From positions 8,332,001 through 8,396,000 of the forward strand of contig CM028895.1 in assembly GCA_016801885.1 (NCBI GenBank): a DNA stretch of 64,000 bases, in the 5' to 3' direction. Source of the DNA: Toxotes chatareus (taxonomy: Eukaryota > Chordata > Actinopteri > Toxotidae). Made by a program: the position numbers and the translations under genes. Below, piece after piece: positions 46,101 to 60,800 of the stretch (within the stretch, counting starts at the first letter, position 1; the number at the start of each line of letters is the position of its first letter). The notes beneath the pieces are model-generated. The model searched no databases, was not told the DNA's origin, and saw only the letters and a program-made list of their open reading frames with translations.

Positions 46101-49100
46101 GCATACATTCCCACCTACGCCTCTGGGTTTTACCGTCTGCTAGCCTATCAAGCAGACAGGTTTGCTAAGTCTCATTGTGTTGGGAGGACCTGCTTGAGTT
46201 TTCTATGCGTAGGCTGTGTGTAATCCTGTACCGGCAATTTGTTTATGACCAGATAATACGGAAGGAAATAGCCACAGATTAAGTTTCTCAGTCAGTTCAG
46301 GCTTTGGGGATTGTGTTGTGCAGAGCAGAGGGACTACATTTAGGGAAATATGCAGTGTAGTTTAATTTTATAAGCCGCTGCTAATGTTTTTTTGGTCAAG
46401 GAGGATGCTGAGCAGGAAAAAGGATTGTGGAGGAGAGGCTAAAGGGCAAGGTCAGCACATCTGGAAGACATGAGTGCCACACTGAGAGCACTGGATTGAT
46501 GAAAAAGGGATGAGAGAGGCAGCAGGAAAAGCAAGAAAATCAGACTGGGCAAGCAGGGGGGAGAAACACACTAGTTTTTAAGCTCCTGATTGCTAGTGGG
46601 ACTGGCACAGATCCTCAGGTTGGCACAGGGCCAGGGTGACATCCTGTTGCCAGGGGCGACATTATGGTTCGGCCGCAGCCAAGGAAGGCCGAAGCAGACG
46701 GTCACCTTGAGCCATGCCAGCCTCCTGTTTAGTTCTGACACCACCATTTATCGTCTGCGGCTCTGGATACCACAGCTTTCACACACACATGCGCCCACAC
46801 TCGCACACAGACACCGAAACAAACACTTGGTGTTAAAAATAGCTGTGATGCATCTTTTTTTCCCCACTATCACACCACTGGGAGTCAGCAGTTTAGCTGA
46901 GTGGTTAAACAGACCCAGAGCAAGTCTTCAGGGCCGCCAGACGCCATTACTCTGCTGTAGCCTCAGAACTGTGGCAGAAGGGTCAGGGTGGGATAGAGCT
47001 GCAGCATGAGTTGTTATTTATTCTGCTCCTTCTTCTCCTTGTCTTTCCAGATTGTGTTTATGAGTCGTTGCCATAGCGGCAGTCGCATGACAGCCAGCAC
47101 AGGCTTATTTTGTCCTGCGGGCTTATTGGCCATGTCTGCTCCAGCTTCTGCTCCTGTAACACAACATTATGTTTGATAAAATGTGTGAGTGTGTGTCTGT
47201 CGACTTTTGTGTGTTTGTGTTTAGTCCACGTTACTTTCTCAGTGACAGTTTCTATTGCAGATCAGATTATAATCTCTTTTAACCTGTCAGTCAGTGAGGG
47301 TTTGACTGACATATCACAAGATTAGGTCACTGGGGATCCCACCCAGACAATATGGAGTGCAGGCAAGCCGTCATCTACTCTAAACCCTCTTTGAAAGATC
47401 ACACTTTCATGAAGGTCAACCTGTGTTCCAGCATTAGTTCAGCCTTGCTTCAACCTTTGGGTTTTTTTTTTTTAAATCTGAAGAAATTACACTTCTTTTT
47501 GGCATTTCTGTGTAAGTGCTTCTGCCAAGTTGGATGTCTGTTGATTTAGCTCAACTTCACAAGGCAGACTGACTAAATGTTATGCAACACAAGCAGCATT
47601 TAATGGAACAAGACTCTTTTATAGATGTAATGAAAGCAGTATTTACAGGATTTTGCAAAACAAGGTTCCAGTGACCCTTTATGGACCATTACATTCATGT
47701 AGAGATTTAAGCCACACTGATTTTATGATACTGTTCCTTCAGCCTCTCTGTACGATCTCTTTCTGTCAGATTGAGGCATCAGATAGTTTTGATGGACGTA
47801 CACAACAATGTCCTCACAGATAAAATCCTGACACCTGAGCTTGTGACCTCAAGACACATTCAGCCTATACTGTGATTCTCATGCATTCTCTTATCTTTCA
47901 CCCACAGACACCTCTGTCCTTTTTCTTTTTCACCTGTCACAATGTGATTGGATTGTGGAAAATTCTGCCTCTGGCGGTCCATTTAGCACTTGAAGGGTTT
48001 TTAAATGGAGGTCAGATCGTGATGCCCTGAACTCTGAGAGGTCAGGTGGCCAGGAGTGAAATAGGCAATTCTCAGTTTTTATTTAATCTGCTTGGAGCAC
48101 CAGATTGGTTGGGTTTACCAAAGTTGTAGGTATTTTCCAATTATCTGTCTTATAGAAAAGAACACTGATGTCATGACTAGCCCCTAAGGGGGCTTTTTTT
48201 CTGAACCCTTTTTGTTATGTTTGGAACTCTTTCGTGGACATTTTCAGTCTCGTGTTTAGTTTGTTAAGTTTTGTTTATAGTTCCTATTTTAGTTTGAAGT
48301 CATTGCCCTTGTGTATCTTGTCTTGTTCTACTTCCTGTCTTTGTCTTGTTTCCCGCCTTTGTGATTGTCTGCCCCGCCCTAATTGGTTTCACCTGTTGCC
48401 CATTGCCTTGTGTATTTAAGTCCCATTGTTTCTCTGTGTTCTTGTCAGTTCATTTTTGTCTCTTGCCATTATCTCTTGTGTTTTGCCTTGTTTCTCATCT
48501 TGCCTCTCGTCATCGTGTCCCCAGTCAGGTTGTGTATTTGTCACTTTGCTCCTTGTTCAGTCTTTCTCCTCGCTTAAAGTGATTTTGTGTTCACGATTTG
48601 TATTTTTGTTTTTGTGACTTTTTCCCCTTTGTGGGTGATCCTTATTTTGCTACTTAGAGTTAGAATAAAAACTATTATTTTTGATTATGTCTGTGGGGTC
48701 ATGTGTTTGTGTCCCTAGCTTGGCCCTTGCCCTAGTTGTGACAATTGAAAGTATACTTGAGTTCGTCTGAACCGTACATCGCTTGTTTTGGCTATCCTTT
48801 TTATAAAATCCAGTTCATCTTGTAGATATCTATGGAGAGGTAGGCACTTTCTCAACAGTTTACTCATGTAGTGTCATTGCTTACTCCTGGATTCAATAGC
48901 CGTGTCACCATGTTCCTGTAGGGAGGGGGCCCATCATCCCTTTTCATTTATGTTCAGAGAAAATCAAAGCAACAGAAGTGCTGTATCTATGAAATGTTAT
49001 TTCCTGTTGTGTTGTATGCTGACATCTGTCCCACAGGGGCCTTTCTCGCTCTGAGGCTTCCCGCTCCAGACACAAACACAACCTGCCACCTGACATAACA

Positions 49101-51776
49101 AAGCCCTGCCCCCCTGTGAGAAAGAGTGGTACATTCAGGTGATGTTCAGGAAATATGGAGGAAATGAATAGTGTCTCAACAGAATGGCATAACTAACTGG
49201 ACAGGTGGTTGATGAGTAAAACAAATGGCATACACCTGTGGTCTGCAAAAAGAATTAGTTTAGATTCACTTTCAATAACAACAGGAAATGGCCCCAGCTG
49301 GATGAGCATACAATAAAAACACACAAGTGGCTGTGTGCAACAAGATTTTGTATCCGATTTTGGCTCCGTTCCATTCGGTGTTTTTATTTCACAGCAAAGA
49401 CGAGACTTATAACTGAATTTTCTGCTCTGGCCACAGTGATTTATTTAGTGTGCTGACGCCAGTCCTTTCACTTTACTCATCCCTGTAATGTGTGGCGGGC
49501 CACTGAACCTGGATAAAGAGCTTAGACTGTCTGACCCACTCCTGCACTCCCACTCACACACAGAGCATCACATGGGCACACACACACAAAATCATCACGC
49601 ACGCATTCATGGAGAGAGCAGCAGAAAAACATCAAGCTGAAAATATTTTTTCAAAGCCAAATTGAGTCTTTCTAATACTCTTAGTAGCACTGAATGGTGT
49701 TTTGATATGACCCCTGGTGCCAGTGGAATAGATGCATTGGATCAGCTGCATGTTCAGTCTCTTTGTGTATGGTGTTAAAATCTGGTTTCCCTCAGCTGAA
49801 TGTATTCCCCAAAGGAGCTCTTGAAAGGTAGGAAGAAGATTGTAGCTCAGATCCAGTAAGGTGAAATGAAACACTGATTTGCCACAGGATAGTATTTGAT
49901 TTCCTGCAGCATCTCTGTCAGAAATGAAGGAACTTAAAAATTCAAATTACAATATTTATTAAAATTTTGTCACAAAATCGTAACTACCTTTACTTTTTTC
50001 AGTTTAATTCATTGGCATCCTCATCTGCTTCATTTCTTTTTGTGTGTGTGCACACGTGTGTGTGTGAATGTGTATGTCAGTACTGCAGGTGCTGAAATTG
50101 CTGAAATTACTGTATCAGTGGCCTGGCTTTAATGAACACTGTGATATTTGGACATTTTTGTCGACGACAAAGTGTCTTCTCGGCACATCTGCTACTGAAA
50201 AGGCAGTGATGGTGCTTGAAAGAGGAAAGGGGTTGTTTTGATAATCACTTTGACTTGTTCCCCCCTTCTTACTCTCTTTAATGTGGTGTCATTATTACTG
50301 AAATGTAATTAGCTATGCTAATGAGCTGGCATTTGGACTTCCGCCTCAGCACTTATGTTGGGACTGGAAAAAATGTGCTGCAAATGAAGTGGGATGGCGA
50401 ATGGAGAGGCTGAATGGGCACGCGAGGGTTGAGTGGATATGCCGAGGGTGTGATAGAGGGTGTTATTGAGTGTTAGGGCTAAAGTACTCTGGTGGAAATG
50501 CAGAGAGGGGTTTTTTAAATTAGGAATTGTTGGGGTGAAAGAGAAGAGCTGGAATCAGGAAGTGGATAAAGAAGCTATTGGGTGGAGTAGAGGGGCAGAA
50601 AAGCCACCAAAACCTGTTAAATTACTTTGTGTGTCAGTGGATGTGTGTGTGCATGTGTTGGCTGTGTGCTTGTGTTTGTATGAGTGTGTGAGAGAGTATG
50701 GAGCAATTACAAGCTACCTCCACGTTGCACAACAAAGCCATCCATTTAGTACATGATAGCTTTAACAGACATGTTCCATTAATGTTGTGCTGCAGAAGAA
50801 GATGCATTATGGTTAGAGAAACCTAAAAAAAGGCTCCTGAATACCAGCATGGTATCAACACTGCCTCCGACTCTCGCTTGTGCAATTCGTACCATCTTGG
50901 TACGGTCCTGTTCTTTGAATTTAAATATCCATCAGCTTGAATAATATTAAGATGATATAATTGTATTAATGCATTACTAAATTAATACTTGACAGCAGAG
51001 TGTGTAACCTTGTGCAGTGTGTGGGAGGATTGCCTGTCCATATCTGACCGGCCATAATCACAGCTGGTGAGTTGTGGACTCATTAATAGATTAAGAGAGA
51101 TCAGAGATGCTCAAGTGCAGAGCAGGGTCATCAGGGAGACTGCAGTTTAAAAGCTGAGCTAATGCTGAGCGTGTTCATTTTTACTGTCCTGACATGTCCT
51201 GTCTTGCTTGGTCTCATCTTGTCTTCGTCGGTCTCTGTACAGTACTTCATTAGATCAGACACTTAAAAAGTGAACTTCACATATGTAAAGCTTTTCTTAT
51301 CCACCAGGCGGCGCTGTGCCTCTGTACTCTTCTCATAAGACTAAATAAGAAGTCTTGGCTGCTCAGTAAGCAAACCCAAATATCCGTAGGGTGAATAGAT
51401 TATGATATGAGCAGAAGCAGCGTTATTCCACCCACCAGGAGACTGTTTGTTTTTCCTTTAATGGCTGAAAAGAGGCCGTTCCTCCTCTCCTCACGAAGCC
51501 TCGCGCCCCGCAGACATACCTGTGTGAGCGCCGGGCGCTGACCCACGTCCAACCTCCACAACCTCAGAGAGGGATCGGGTGTTTTGTAGGGCTGCCAGGA
51601 GCTCCATTAGGGATCCAGACCAGCTGAGGTTCAGTCTGTTTTAACCCTCCACCCCCCTCCTTTCTCCTTTGGACAGACTGGAACACTCCTGAGGTCTGCA
51701 GCCTAAAGGAGTCTATTGGTTTATTCTCGCACATACAGTAAACGTGAAAATGATTGTCTCCATTCAGCTTCTTGTA

Positions 51777-51845
<69 letters not shown>

Positions 51846-54800
51846 CACCTGCTCGCCCTCCATTTCTTTCAACTCCCATGGTGAAGCCTAATAAGTCCCA
51901 TGAATCCTCACCATCTTGTTTTGATTTTGTCCCAGGGCTGTTTTTCTAAACAGTTTAGCTCTCCAGGGAAGTTCAGCTTTTCTCACTGTCTGATTTACGG
52001 CTGCTAACTGGAAGAATTATCTGAAACATACCAACAAAAACAAAAATATTGTATTTTAATACACTATTTGGACTTCCTCCATAGCTTTGATTGGTCTTTA
52101 TTTCCTGTTGCTTCATTGTTGATGTACTGTATTAAACTGACAGGCTGAAAGGATTGTCAGTGACACATTCAGCACCTTGGATAGTTCCTTCACACGTTTG
52201 AGCTGAAGTGTAACTAACACATTTAACTTTGCAGACACACTGGTGTAACTTGAAAAAAAATGTGCATGGGCTCATCAGTCAATATAGTCTGTTCCATTAT
52301 TTACATCATTGACAATCTGTGGGCCGAGTAGTTCTGCACATACAGCAGTATGTTAAAAAACAATAGATTTTTGGCTTCTGGCTGGAGTACAGTAAAGGCC
52401 AAAGGATTTTCTTTATTTGCAGTAATATTATTGAGTAGTGATTGTGAGCATGTGCAGTAAGAACGCCTCACTGGATTCTGCAATCCACTGTTGAAAAATA
52501 GCGTTTTTGTAGTCTAGAGTGCTCAAGTAAAGGCAATGTATATGTAAATAGAAAACACAGCACCGCATGAATATTTCTTTGAACTCACACTCTCACTCCA
52601 TCAATAATGCCTGCACAAGCATACACACACTCAGGCACATTCACAGTAACTGTGCTGTATATACATAAATGTAAAACGGATGCTAACAGATAGTCGTTTC
52701 AAAGACAGGTCCGTGGAATAGGCTCATGGTGGCACCATAACGGCCAGTTTCAGGGCTGCTAAAGGGAGGAGTGTCAGCAGCGTGATTATCAGCAGATAGC
52801 GGATGACAGCTGCCATTGGTTATTGATGACTTTCATAATTAAAATCCCTTATGGGGGGAACCCAAAGAACAAAAGAGAAAATCACACAAATGATGAATGG
52901 TCCTTTCATCTTTAAGGCTGATATAAGACCTACCACGCTATTCTGCATGAATATTGCTTTCCAGGACACTCTCTGAATATGGTTTCAAAGAAGGGTCCAG
53001 TGCTTTTGATATAGCCAGACAGACTGAATAAAAGAGAGCATAGGTCAGATAGAAATAGAGATATAAACCATACAGTGAAAAGAAGAGGGGGTCAACGTAC
53101 TGGAACACTAGTATTTTCTGCTCTAATTTCACTGCAGCAGTGGAGGGGGATATCTGTTTTTGGCCCTGTAAAACAGGTTTGATTCTGATCCAGTTCCTGG
53201 TATCAGCAATAGTCTCTCTTACTAGTGTCTCTTTGGATACTAAATTCATAATAGTTGGACAAACAATATTGCCATTGTCTTCAGTGTTGTTTATTTTCTG
53301 ACTATTCATTCACAGTGAAGTTTTACAAGCAGTAGTGCAATTTCCACAGAAATATAGATCACAGATCTATATAGATCAAAATGAATATAGGTTAAACACA
53401 CTTAAAGCTGTTTTCTTTGTTCTGGACTTGCCTATATTATCTGTAGACACTTAAAACTCAGATCTTGCTGCATATACTGTGTAGATCACATGCCGTATGA
53501 CATCCAAAGCCTCACCTCAGGTGTTGTATTCACTTCCATTGTATTCTGTTCTATTCAGTGCTCCCTCCCCTGGAGAAAACAAACAGACAGATGTACTGTA
53601 TGAAACTGGTTGAGATGAAAGAGGATCCTTTTTGAAGAGAGTACAGTAGCAGATCAGACAGGACGACTGCCAGTGATAGTCTGCTCCCCTGCAGGCTCTA
53701 TAGAGTAGAAAGCTGCAAGCCTCAGAGCACCGCATGGTATCTGTGTGGATGAGAGACAGAGAGAGGTGGGGTATTAGAGTGCTAGCAGCACATAGGGAAT
53801 TCCTGCACGTCTGTCCCGGTGCTGCGTTTGAGTGTGTGTGTGATGCTGTCAGAGTAGAGCTCTCAGTTCCTCCCCTCTTAACCTGCTAAACGGTCCCCTT
53901 CAACCCACCCACCATCACCACCTCGCTCTTCTCACTCTCCACATCAGGACGGGGCTGCTGTGACATCACTTATTCCCACACACTCTGATTGGCTGGCCAG
54001 TGGAGGGAAGTGGATTGTTCCCGCAGCCTACAGTGAGAAATTAAGAGAGAGCGAGAGAGTGCGAGAGAGAGAGAACGTGGGAGGGAAAGACCGAGGTAGA
54101 GGGTGTGTGAGAGAAAAAGGGAGAGAGAGAAGGAGAAAGGGACTAAGCAAGAAAGATTGATGCTGAGGCAAGCCGGCACTGCGCTGCTCTCACTCACACA
54201 CATACACACAACCACACACACACACAACCACACAAACAGTCTTTGCATCACGCGTACACTCACATCACACTCCCAAGCTGCTTAACAGGCAGGAAAAAAC
54301 ACTGAGTCTGACTGAGTGTGCAGCCCGTTACTGCAGGACAGGACAGAGGACAGCAAGACGTAAGAGACGAGAGGAGAACGGGAGGGTGAAACCTTCCTGC
54401 CTGCTTTGCCTCAGAGCAACAGTTCCACCACTGTCATCTCTGGAGGTCCAGGGCTCCAGGGAGCTCTTTAAAGACAGCTTCCCAAAAAGGGGGGGAGACA
54501 GCAAGGGCAGGAGCAAGGGCAAGTGTAGCCTCTCCTGGAGGTTGCCGTGGATGTCCTCTCAACGTCCCCATGAAAACAGGCGGGAATCGAGGCGTAGTCT
54601 GGGGTACAAGATGGAGCGACGAGCAGGGGGTGAAGCCTCCCCAAAAAAGAACACATCCCTCAACCTGGTGACGGGGTTCTACCACTACCTCCGTGGTAAG
54701 TGGAACAGTGTGTGTGTATGACTGTGTGCCCCCTACTGAGACACAGAGTGTGAGAAAAAGAAGGAAAGTAAATAGTGTGTGTGTAATTCTGCATGTGTGG

Positions 54801-57800
54801 AAGGTTATGCTGCGTGTGTGAGATTTAGGGTGGTACTGCAGTATGGACTGTACGTGCCTAATGTATGTGAGTGTGTGCATTTTGCAGTGCAATTTCCCTC
54901 AAGTGTTCCCTGCAGGGCAGATTTTATTTATTTATTTATTTTTTGGACTGTGGGTGTGGTGTGTTTTAAGTGAAATGTGCCGACATTTAAAGGGGGCGTT
55001 TCCACCTTGGCAGAGTGTGTGTGTGTCTGTCTGTGTGTGGAGGTCGCTGAGCTCTGAGCCTACAGCAGGTGAAGCAAGCGTTTACCCAGCAGAGAAGTAG
55101 AAGCTCACTGCATGTTTCACAGCACAGTGGGCAGACTGTCAAAATGTTTGATTTCTTATCTCTGTGTTTGACCCCATGGCTGTATGCCTGCCTTCTCCTC
55201 TGTATTTTGATAAAGTGCATTCAACATTCTGTCTGCCTGCTTCACTGACTGTCCCACTGTCTGATAGATTAGATTACACTGGAAGATACTGTGCAGTACC
55301 ATAATATTTCTTTGGATTTGTTTCTTGTCACATTATCTAATCTGTGGGAAAATGAGAAAATGGTTAGAATGGTTGCTTTACAGCTTGTTTGTTATGAGTT
55401 TATGTTTGCACTTCCTTCCTTTTCTGTCTGTTTTTGAGCCAGTCTTGTCACAGTTTGTCAGTAGACGCAGCCTCTGAGACAACTAAATTTTAATGATATT
55501 TTATTAAGGTCATCCTCACTGTGGGGGGCCAAAGTGGGAACTCAGGGGCTGAGGATGAAACTAATGATGATACAGGCCAACATTAGCCGAGAAGGTAATC
55601 AAGTGTGTTAAAATGCTGCTGCAAGGCTTGGTTGCTGAGGACGGCTGTTTCCCTTTGTGATATTGAAAGAATGTGAGCGTGTGTGTGCGTGTGCTTAAGT
55701 GGGACTGTGTGTGCGCAGAGTTCAAAGTCACCTCGTCCCTGAGACGGAGGGGCTGGCACCACGTACGTGCAGACATGTTCTCCGTCACACATGTTCCTGC
55801 TGTAGGATGCAGAGGGCTAAGTCTTTCTCATTCTCATCCAACATTAGCGCCCATCAATATTTGATTACTCCTGGACCCAATCAGAAGATTAATTCATAGA
55901 TGGGGACCAGCTCAGTGGCACGTATGACTATGCGTGAATTTATCTGCATTATGTATGAGTGAAACTCCCCCACAGCACCACCACCTCTCTGATACACACA
56001 CCCCCCTACTGTTCACATCTGCCCACAGTACCCGGTGACACACTAACCAACGTGAGTGTAATCAAACCGTCAGCATATTTCATTAAGGTAGAGGAAAGCA
56101 CTGTGTCAGACGTCCTCTCTCACTGATAACATGCTTATCTCAAGGATATTGCTCTGTGGCACAGACGGGACAAGAAAAAAAAAACATTGTCACATGTGCC
56201 AGTCACTGAACATGATTGGCTCTTTAGAGTCCCAGGTAGACTATACATCAGTGTTGTGTACATTATAATGGAATATGGGTGACAGTTGCACATGAATTTG
56301 CTGATTACAGATGTAACCATAGCAGAAGCAACAGTGAAAGGGATCAGGAAAGATAAAGTACAGCAGGAAAGCATGGGTTGGTTCTACAAAGGCTGCAGAG
56401 CATACAATTCTAATTCTATTATTATAATGTTTGCACAAGTGTTTATATGTATGTACTTTTGCCTGAGCACATTTGAAAGACAAGGCCTGATTTATGTCTT
56501 GCTTCATTTAAGTGGCTTTTTAGGGGACATCGTCAGCAGATATCTCTGATATTGAATGTGTGTTTGTTAAATGGGCTTTATTGCTTTAGCCACTACAAAG
56601 AATGTCCTTCCCTATATGTAGGTAAATCAGTACATTTAGAGTAAGTTTGGCTTTATGTGGCATGATCACTGCACTGAATGGTATTGTCGCAACAGATTGC
56701 ATGCTTGAACTGTGGTGATAAATGAATAAAAGCCTCTTATAGACCATAGCAGAGGTACATGCCATCGCATAGGAAGAACCACTGCCCTTATATTATCTAA
56801 AGGGCATTTTTGAGAGCAGGATTTTCTGTCCACATTTAGAGGAGTCCAGCAAGTGAAAATGCCATCTTTAAATGTCAAATGCATTCTCTTACTACATCAG
56901 TGTAAGGCTTGATTTGGTTTGACTGTGTTCAGACACATTAGACAGAAAGTAATAAAATCAAAGTTAATTTGAGTCACTGTGCAGCCCTGCAAACACAATC
57001 AACTCTCAAAACAATAGACAATGGCAAGATTGTGTTTTAATCCCCTCTTTGTTTATTATTGCATGTGACTGATAGTGACGCTCTGGGCTCTGATTTACAG
57101 ATGAGCAGGAGGCGGTGCAGAAAAGGACATTCACGAAATGGATCAATTCCCACTTGGCAAAGGTAAGAGAGTCTGGTTGATTCCCACTGCTACTGCCAGC
57201 ATTGTGTTGTTTGTTTATACAAACAGTGGTGCTGGTGTTTGCGGACTGAAAACTTCCCCATCTCATTGCTTTTCCTCTTTGAATCACTTTGCTCTCCTAG
57301 ACTCCATCCACAGTGCTCGCCGTGACATTTGCTCCATTTCCAAAACACACTGTAGAGCTGGTCATGGGACTGACTGTGCCAGCTAAGACCACACACACAC
57401 ACAGTCATTCTTGCCTGCATGCCTATCGTGTTCCTTTCTATTCCTCCAATCTTGTATTGCTCGTAGCAAGGATTTACCCTTACCCTAATTATCATTTTCA
57501 AATTACAGCATTTAATACACAATAAATCTTTTTTCCTGCAAGCTACCGTCAGTAATTTAAGTCTTAGTAAACCTGTAAGCCCTCTATCTCAATACGGGCC
57601 AATTAAGATTGTTCAGGATAAGAGTTTTTAGTTAAAGACAGCCCTCAAAGAGCTTGGACAACAGTTTATTTGTAACTTACACTAAAGACTTGATGCAGCC
57701 ACATGCTGAGGGGCCATCGTATGCGTGTAATTATTGTATTATACTACATTAGGCTCCTCAATTTAACCCATTACTGCTCAAATAGTGTGTCAGAAATAGG

Positions 57801-60800
57801 TGGACAAGGTAAATATGGCACGGTGCAACACAATTAAGTGTTATTTCAATCTGCGACGCTCCTCTCAAGGTTTCCTATTAGATTATGACAGCTGTGGAGG
57901 CCTTGAACCGCAGTGACGTGGAGCAGAAAATTCATTTGAAAAGCACTCTGAAGGGAATAAACCATGACGTAATATTAAATATCACGTCTCAGGACCATGC
58001 CAGCAGAAAATAACACACAGCCCAATATTTAAATGCTTTAAATTTTTAATAACGTGTAAGATAAGCACATAGTTTATTTATTAAATCATTCCAACACAAC
58101 TGAGGAGGTCTGTGGTCTTTTTGCTATTTCATGGTGATTGAAGATGCTGGGGTTTGAGTGCTTTGGGAAAGACGATGAGGATTCAGAGGGATACCAACGA
58201 GTTGGATCCCCAAAAATCTGGATTAAAATGCTCAACATTTATTTGCTGCTATGCTAACTTCTGCTTACAGCTACACATTTCCTGTACAGACAAGATAGTG
58301 GTATTGATCTTTTCATCTAACTCTGAGCAAAAAACAAAATAAAGCATACTACTCACATGTCTCACTATTCTGTTAACTGTGTAATAACATAGTGGAGGAC
58401 CAGCAGTCCTGAAACTAAAGCCCAACTGATGCAGCGAAAACAGAAATAAACTGGTCTGACAAAGATCCTGGAAATTTCATTTAAATTCCCTTTAATTGAC
58501 CGGTTCACCTAATCAATAGATTAGCGATACCATCACAGTTCCATCAGAAAGATAACCATGTTTGTTCCCCACGCTTCTCTCTCTTCTTACTTGATCAAAT
58601 TAGTTGCTCTCCTCCTCCTCGCCCGTCATGAAACTGCTTACCCTTTCACCTGATGCCTGACGTTGCCATAGTGACACTGATTGGCCCATATTTGTCTTCA
58701 AAAATGTCTTAGTAGTTACGGCGTAGAGCTTTTTGATGAATAGGGGGCAAAAGTCCTTTCAGCTGGTGCGGAGGATCTGTTGTAATAAGGAGGTGCATTT
58801 CTTGAAGATGTCATTCTATAGAGATAAAATGGTGTTTTGTGGGCTTATCTCACATTTCTAAATACTCTACAAAGAAACATTAGGCAAAAAAAAAAATGTG
58901 AGAGTGAGGCAGACAGACAGATGGAGAGAGGGAAGAAGCTTTAACAGTTGGTTTAGCTTTGCTCTCAGAGGGATAGATCATGCCCTTGGCTATGCAGATG
59001 ATTAGGCCACTCCAGTTATCACAGGTCTTTAATACAGCGCCTAAAGGTATGTGATTAATCGTTAGGTGAGTTGAGACATGGCAAGAGGTTTCCTTTCACT
59101 ATCTCTCCCCTCCCCCTTACTTTTCCACTCCACAGGTATAACAAAAGAAGTCTTATGAGCTCTGAAGAAGAGTTTCTATAAGGGAGGACGTATTGGAGCT
59201 GGTAATTTATACAGAAGATTAATGGCTCTCATTACTCTGAGAAGTTCACCAGATTAAGTCAGTTAAAGACCAAAGGTATAAACTGTAACAGAACAGCAGG
59301 GCAGTACTTTTTGCAGGTCCTTTCTTTTGTTTAAATTGAGGTCGACGTTGTTTGAACCCTGTAATTACGTATATTTTATTACAGTATTGCTTGCCTCTAA
59401 ATTTTGCCTAGAGAGGCACATTTATGGTTTTCAAGTAAATATCAGGCTTTCAAGTTGCAACTGGCAGTGGAGTGACAAGTGAAGAGGGGGTGGGGGAGAC
59501 TCAGTGAGCGGACCCCAAGTTTCCATTTTGACAAATCCTTTCTGAGAAGGTTAAAGCTTAATTACGAAGTGGCCGGTGTGAGCGGCAGAGGTCTCATCGT
59601 CTCTCAGGCGTTTTCAAGGCAAACAGCTTTAGTGCAGTAATCAGTGAACCAAGTGTTCTCAGAGATTACAGCAGCAGTACAGTGAAGCTCCCCGCTCCTC
59701 TTTCACTGTTTACTTCCCTGCTCCCCCTACCGCTTCTTTTTGTGGCGGGGGAAGATCAGGATTGAGTGGATGACATACACCATGCACAGCAAATTCAAAC
59801 CCAGTAGCACATGGTATGTGCCTTCACCAACTGAGCTGTTAGGGTGTTTTTCTTAATTTGTTAGTTTTAACCTGCCAAGTACGATTGTGTCCTCTTTGTT
59901 TTCCTGTTATTTCGTTGTGGTGCAGTGGGTGACAGTGTCTTTTGGATGGTAATGTCAGTTTATCAGTTAGTCCTCTCCTTTGGTGTGGACTGAAATATCT
60001 GGCATACACAATCATGGTCCTATCAGGATGAATTGTAATGACTGTGGCGATTGCCTGATTTCTCATGTAGTTTCACCATCAGAAAAAAACATTTGTCAAT
60101 AGTTTGTCAATTATTTGTCATTTAGAAAACCTTAGCTTGCTCAGACACTAAACTAAGATGCTGAACACGGTAAACATTGTGCCTGCTAAACCTCAACTGT
60201 AATGGAACTTGCTGTGAATCTAAAAGTTAAAGTAATAGACATTGTTGCCTTTACTTGCAGATAATGCTCTTCAAAGGTTTTGGACAATAGGTATCTGGTA
60301 TCAATTGTTCCTTCAAACTGGATGTATTGCAATTCAAAATGAAACCCTTCAGACTGCTCTTTGTTTCTGCCCCTCCCTCTATCTTTCATGCTGTTGATCT
60401 TTTGGAATCCACTGAGTCAAGTGTACCAGGGGAATAACATGAGAGCACAGACAGACGAACATCCTGAAACTCCTTTGCTCACAATCAATTATGGCCCAGA
60501 CACTCATAAGTAATTAGCTCATTAAGCCCTTGATTTATTTTTTTTTAGCTCATGTGGCTGAGCAGAGGAAATGGATATTACTTTCTTATTTTGTAATTAG
60601 TCAGAAATTTCCTCATTAGCTTTGGGATTATAATGAACAAATAGGTAAATTTAACTTCAATTAGCTCGTGGTATAATTTATCCCTTTGAAGGGGTGTTTG
60701 TAAGTGTTTCCTCTGTCACTTTAGGATAGGGGCACGAGTGCTGTCTGAATATTCTAATATCCAAAGCCATGAAATAACATTAGAGGAGGAATTAGCGAGA

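Larger units (their letters stand above)
43249..53880 (+). other. syne1: syne1 intron 1, first part
   Basis: Intronic sequence follows the donor CAAG/GTAGGT at 43249. Apart from the LTR at 48169-48743 and the microsatellites listed, it holds no gene I can support. The many short frames are chance or repeat-driven. A match to a tRNA-type A box (TAGCTGAGTGGTTAAA) near 46895 has no B box after it. Confidence 0.6.

Noticed and set aside
46880..46930. tRNA-like A box (TAGCTGAGTGGTTAAA)
   Set aside because: There is no B box at the right distance and no cloverleaf; too weak for a tRNA or SINE call.
48234..48617. Several overlapping plus-strand frames rich in Ser/Cys/Leu
   Set aside because: They lie in the pyrimidine-rich interior of the candidate solo LTR; there is no conserved domain.
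51564..51949. Open frames with polyTH or polyCV on both strands
   Set aside because: They are produced by the (GT)31 microsatellite.
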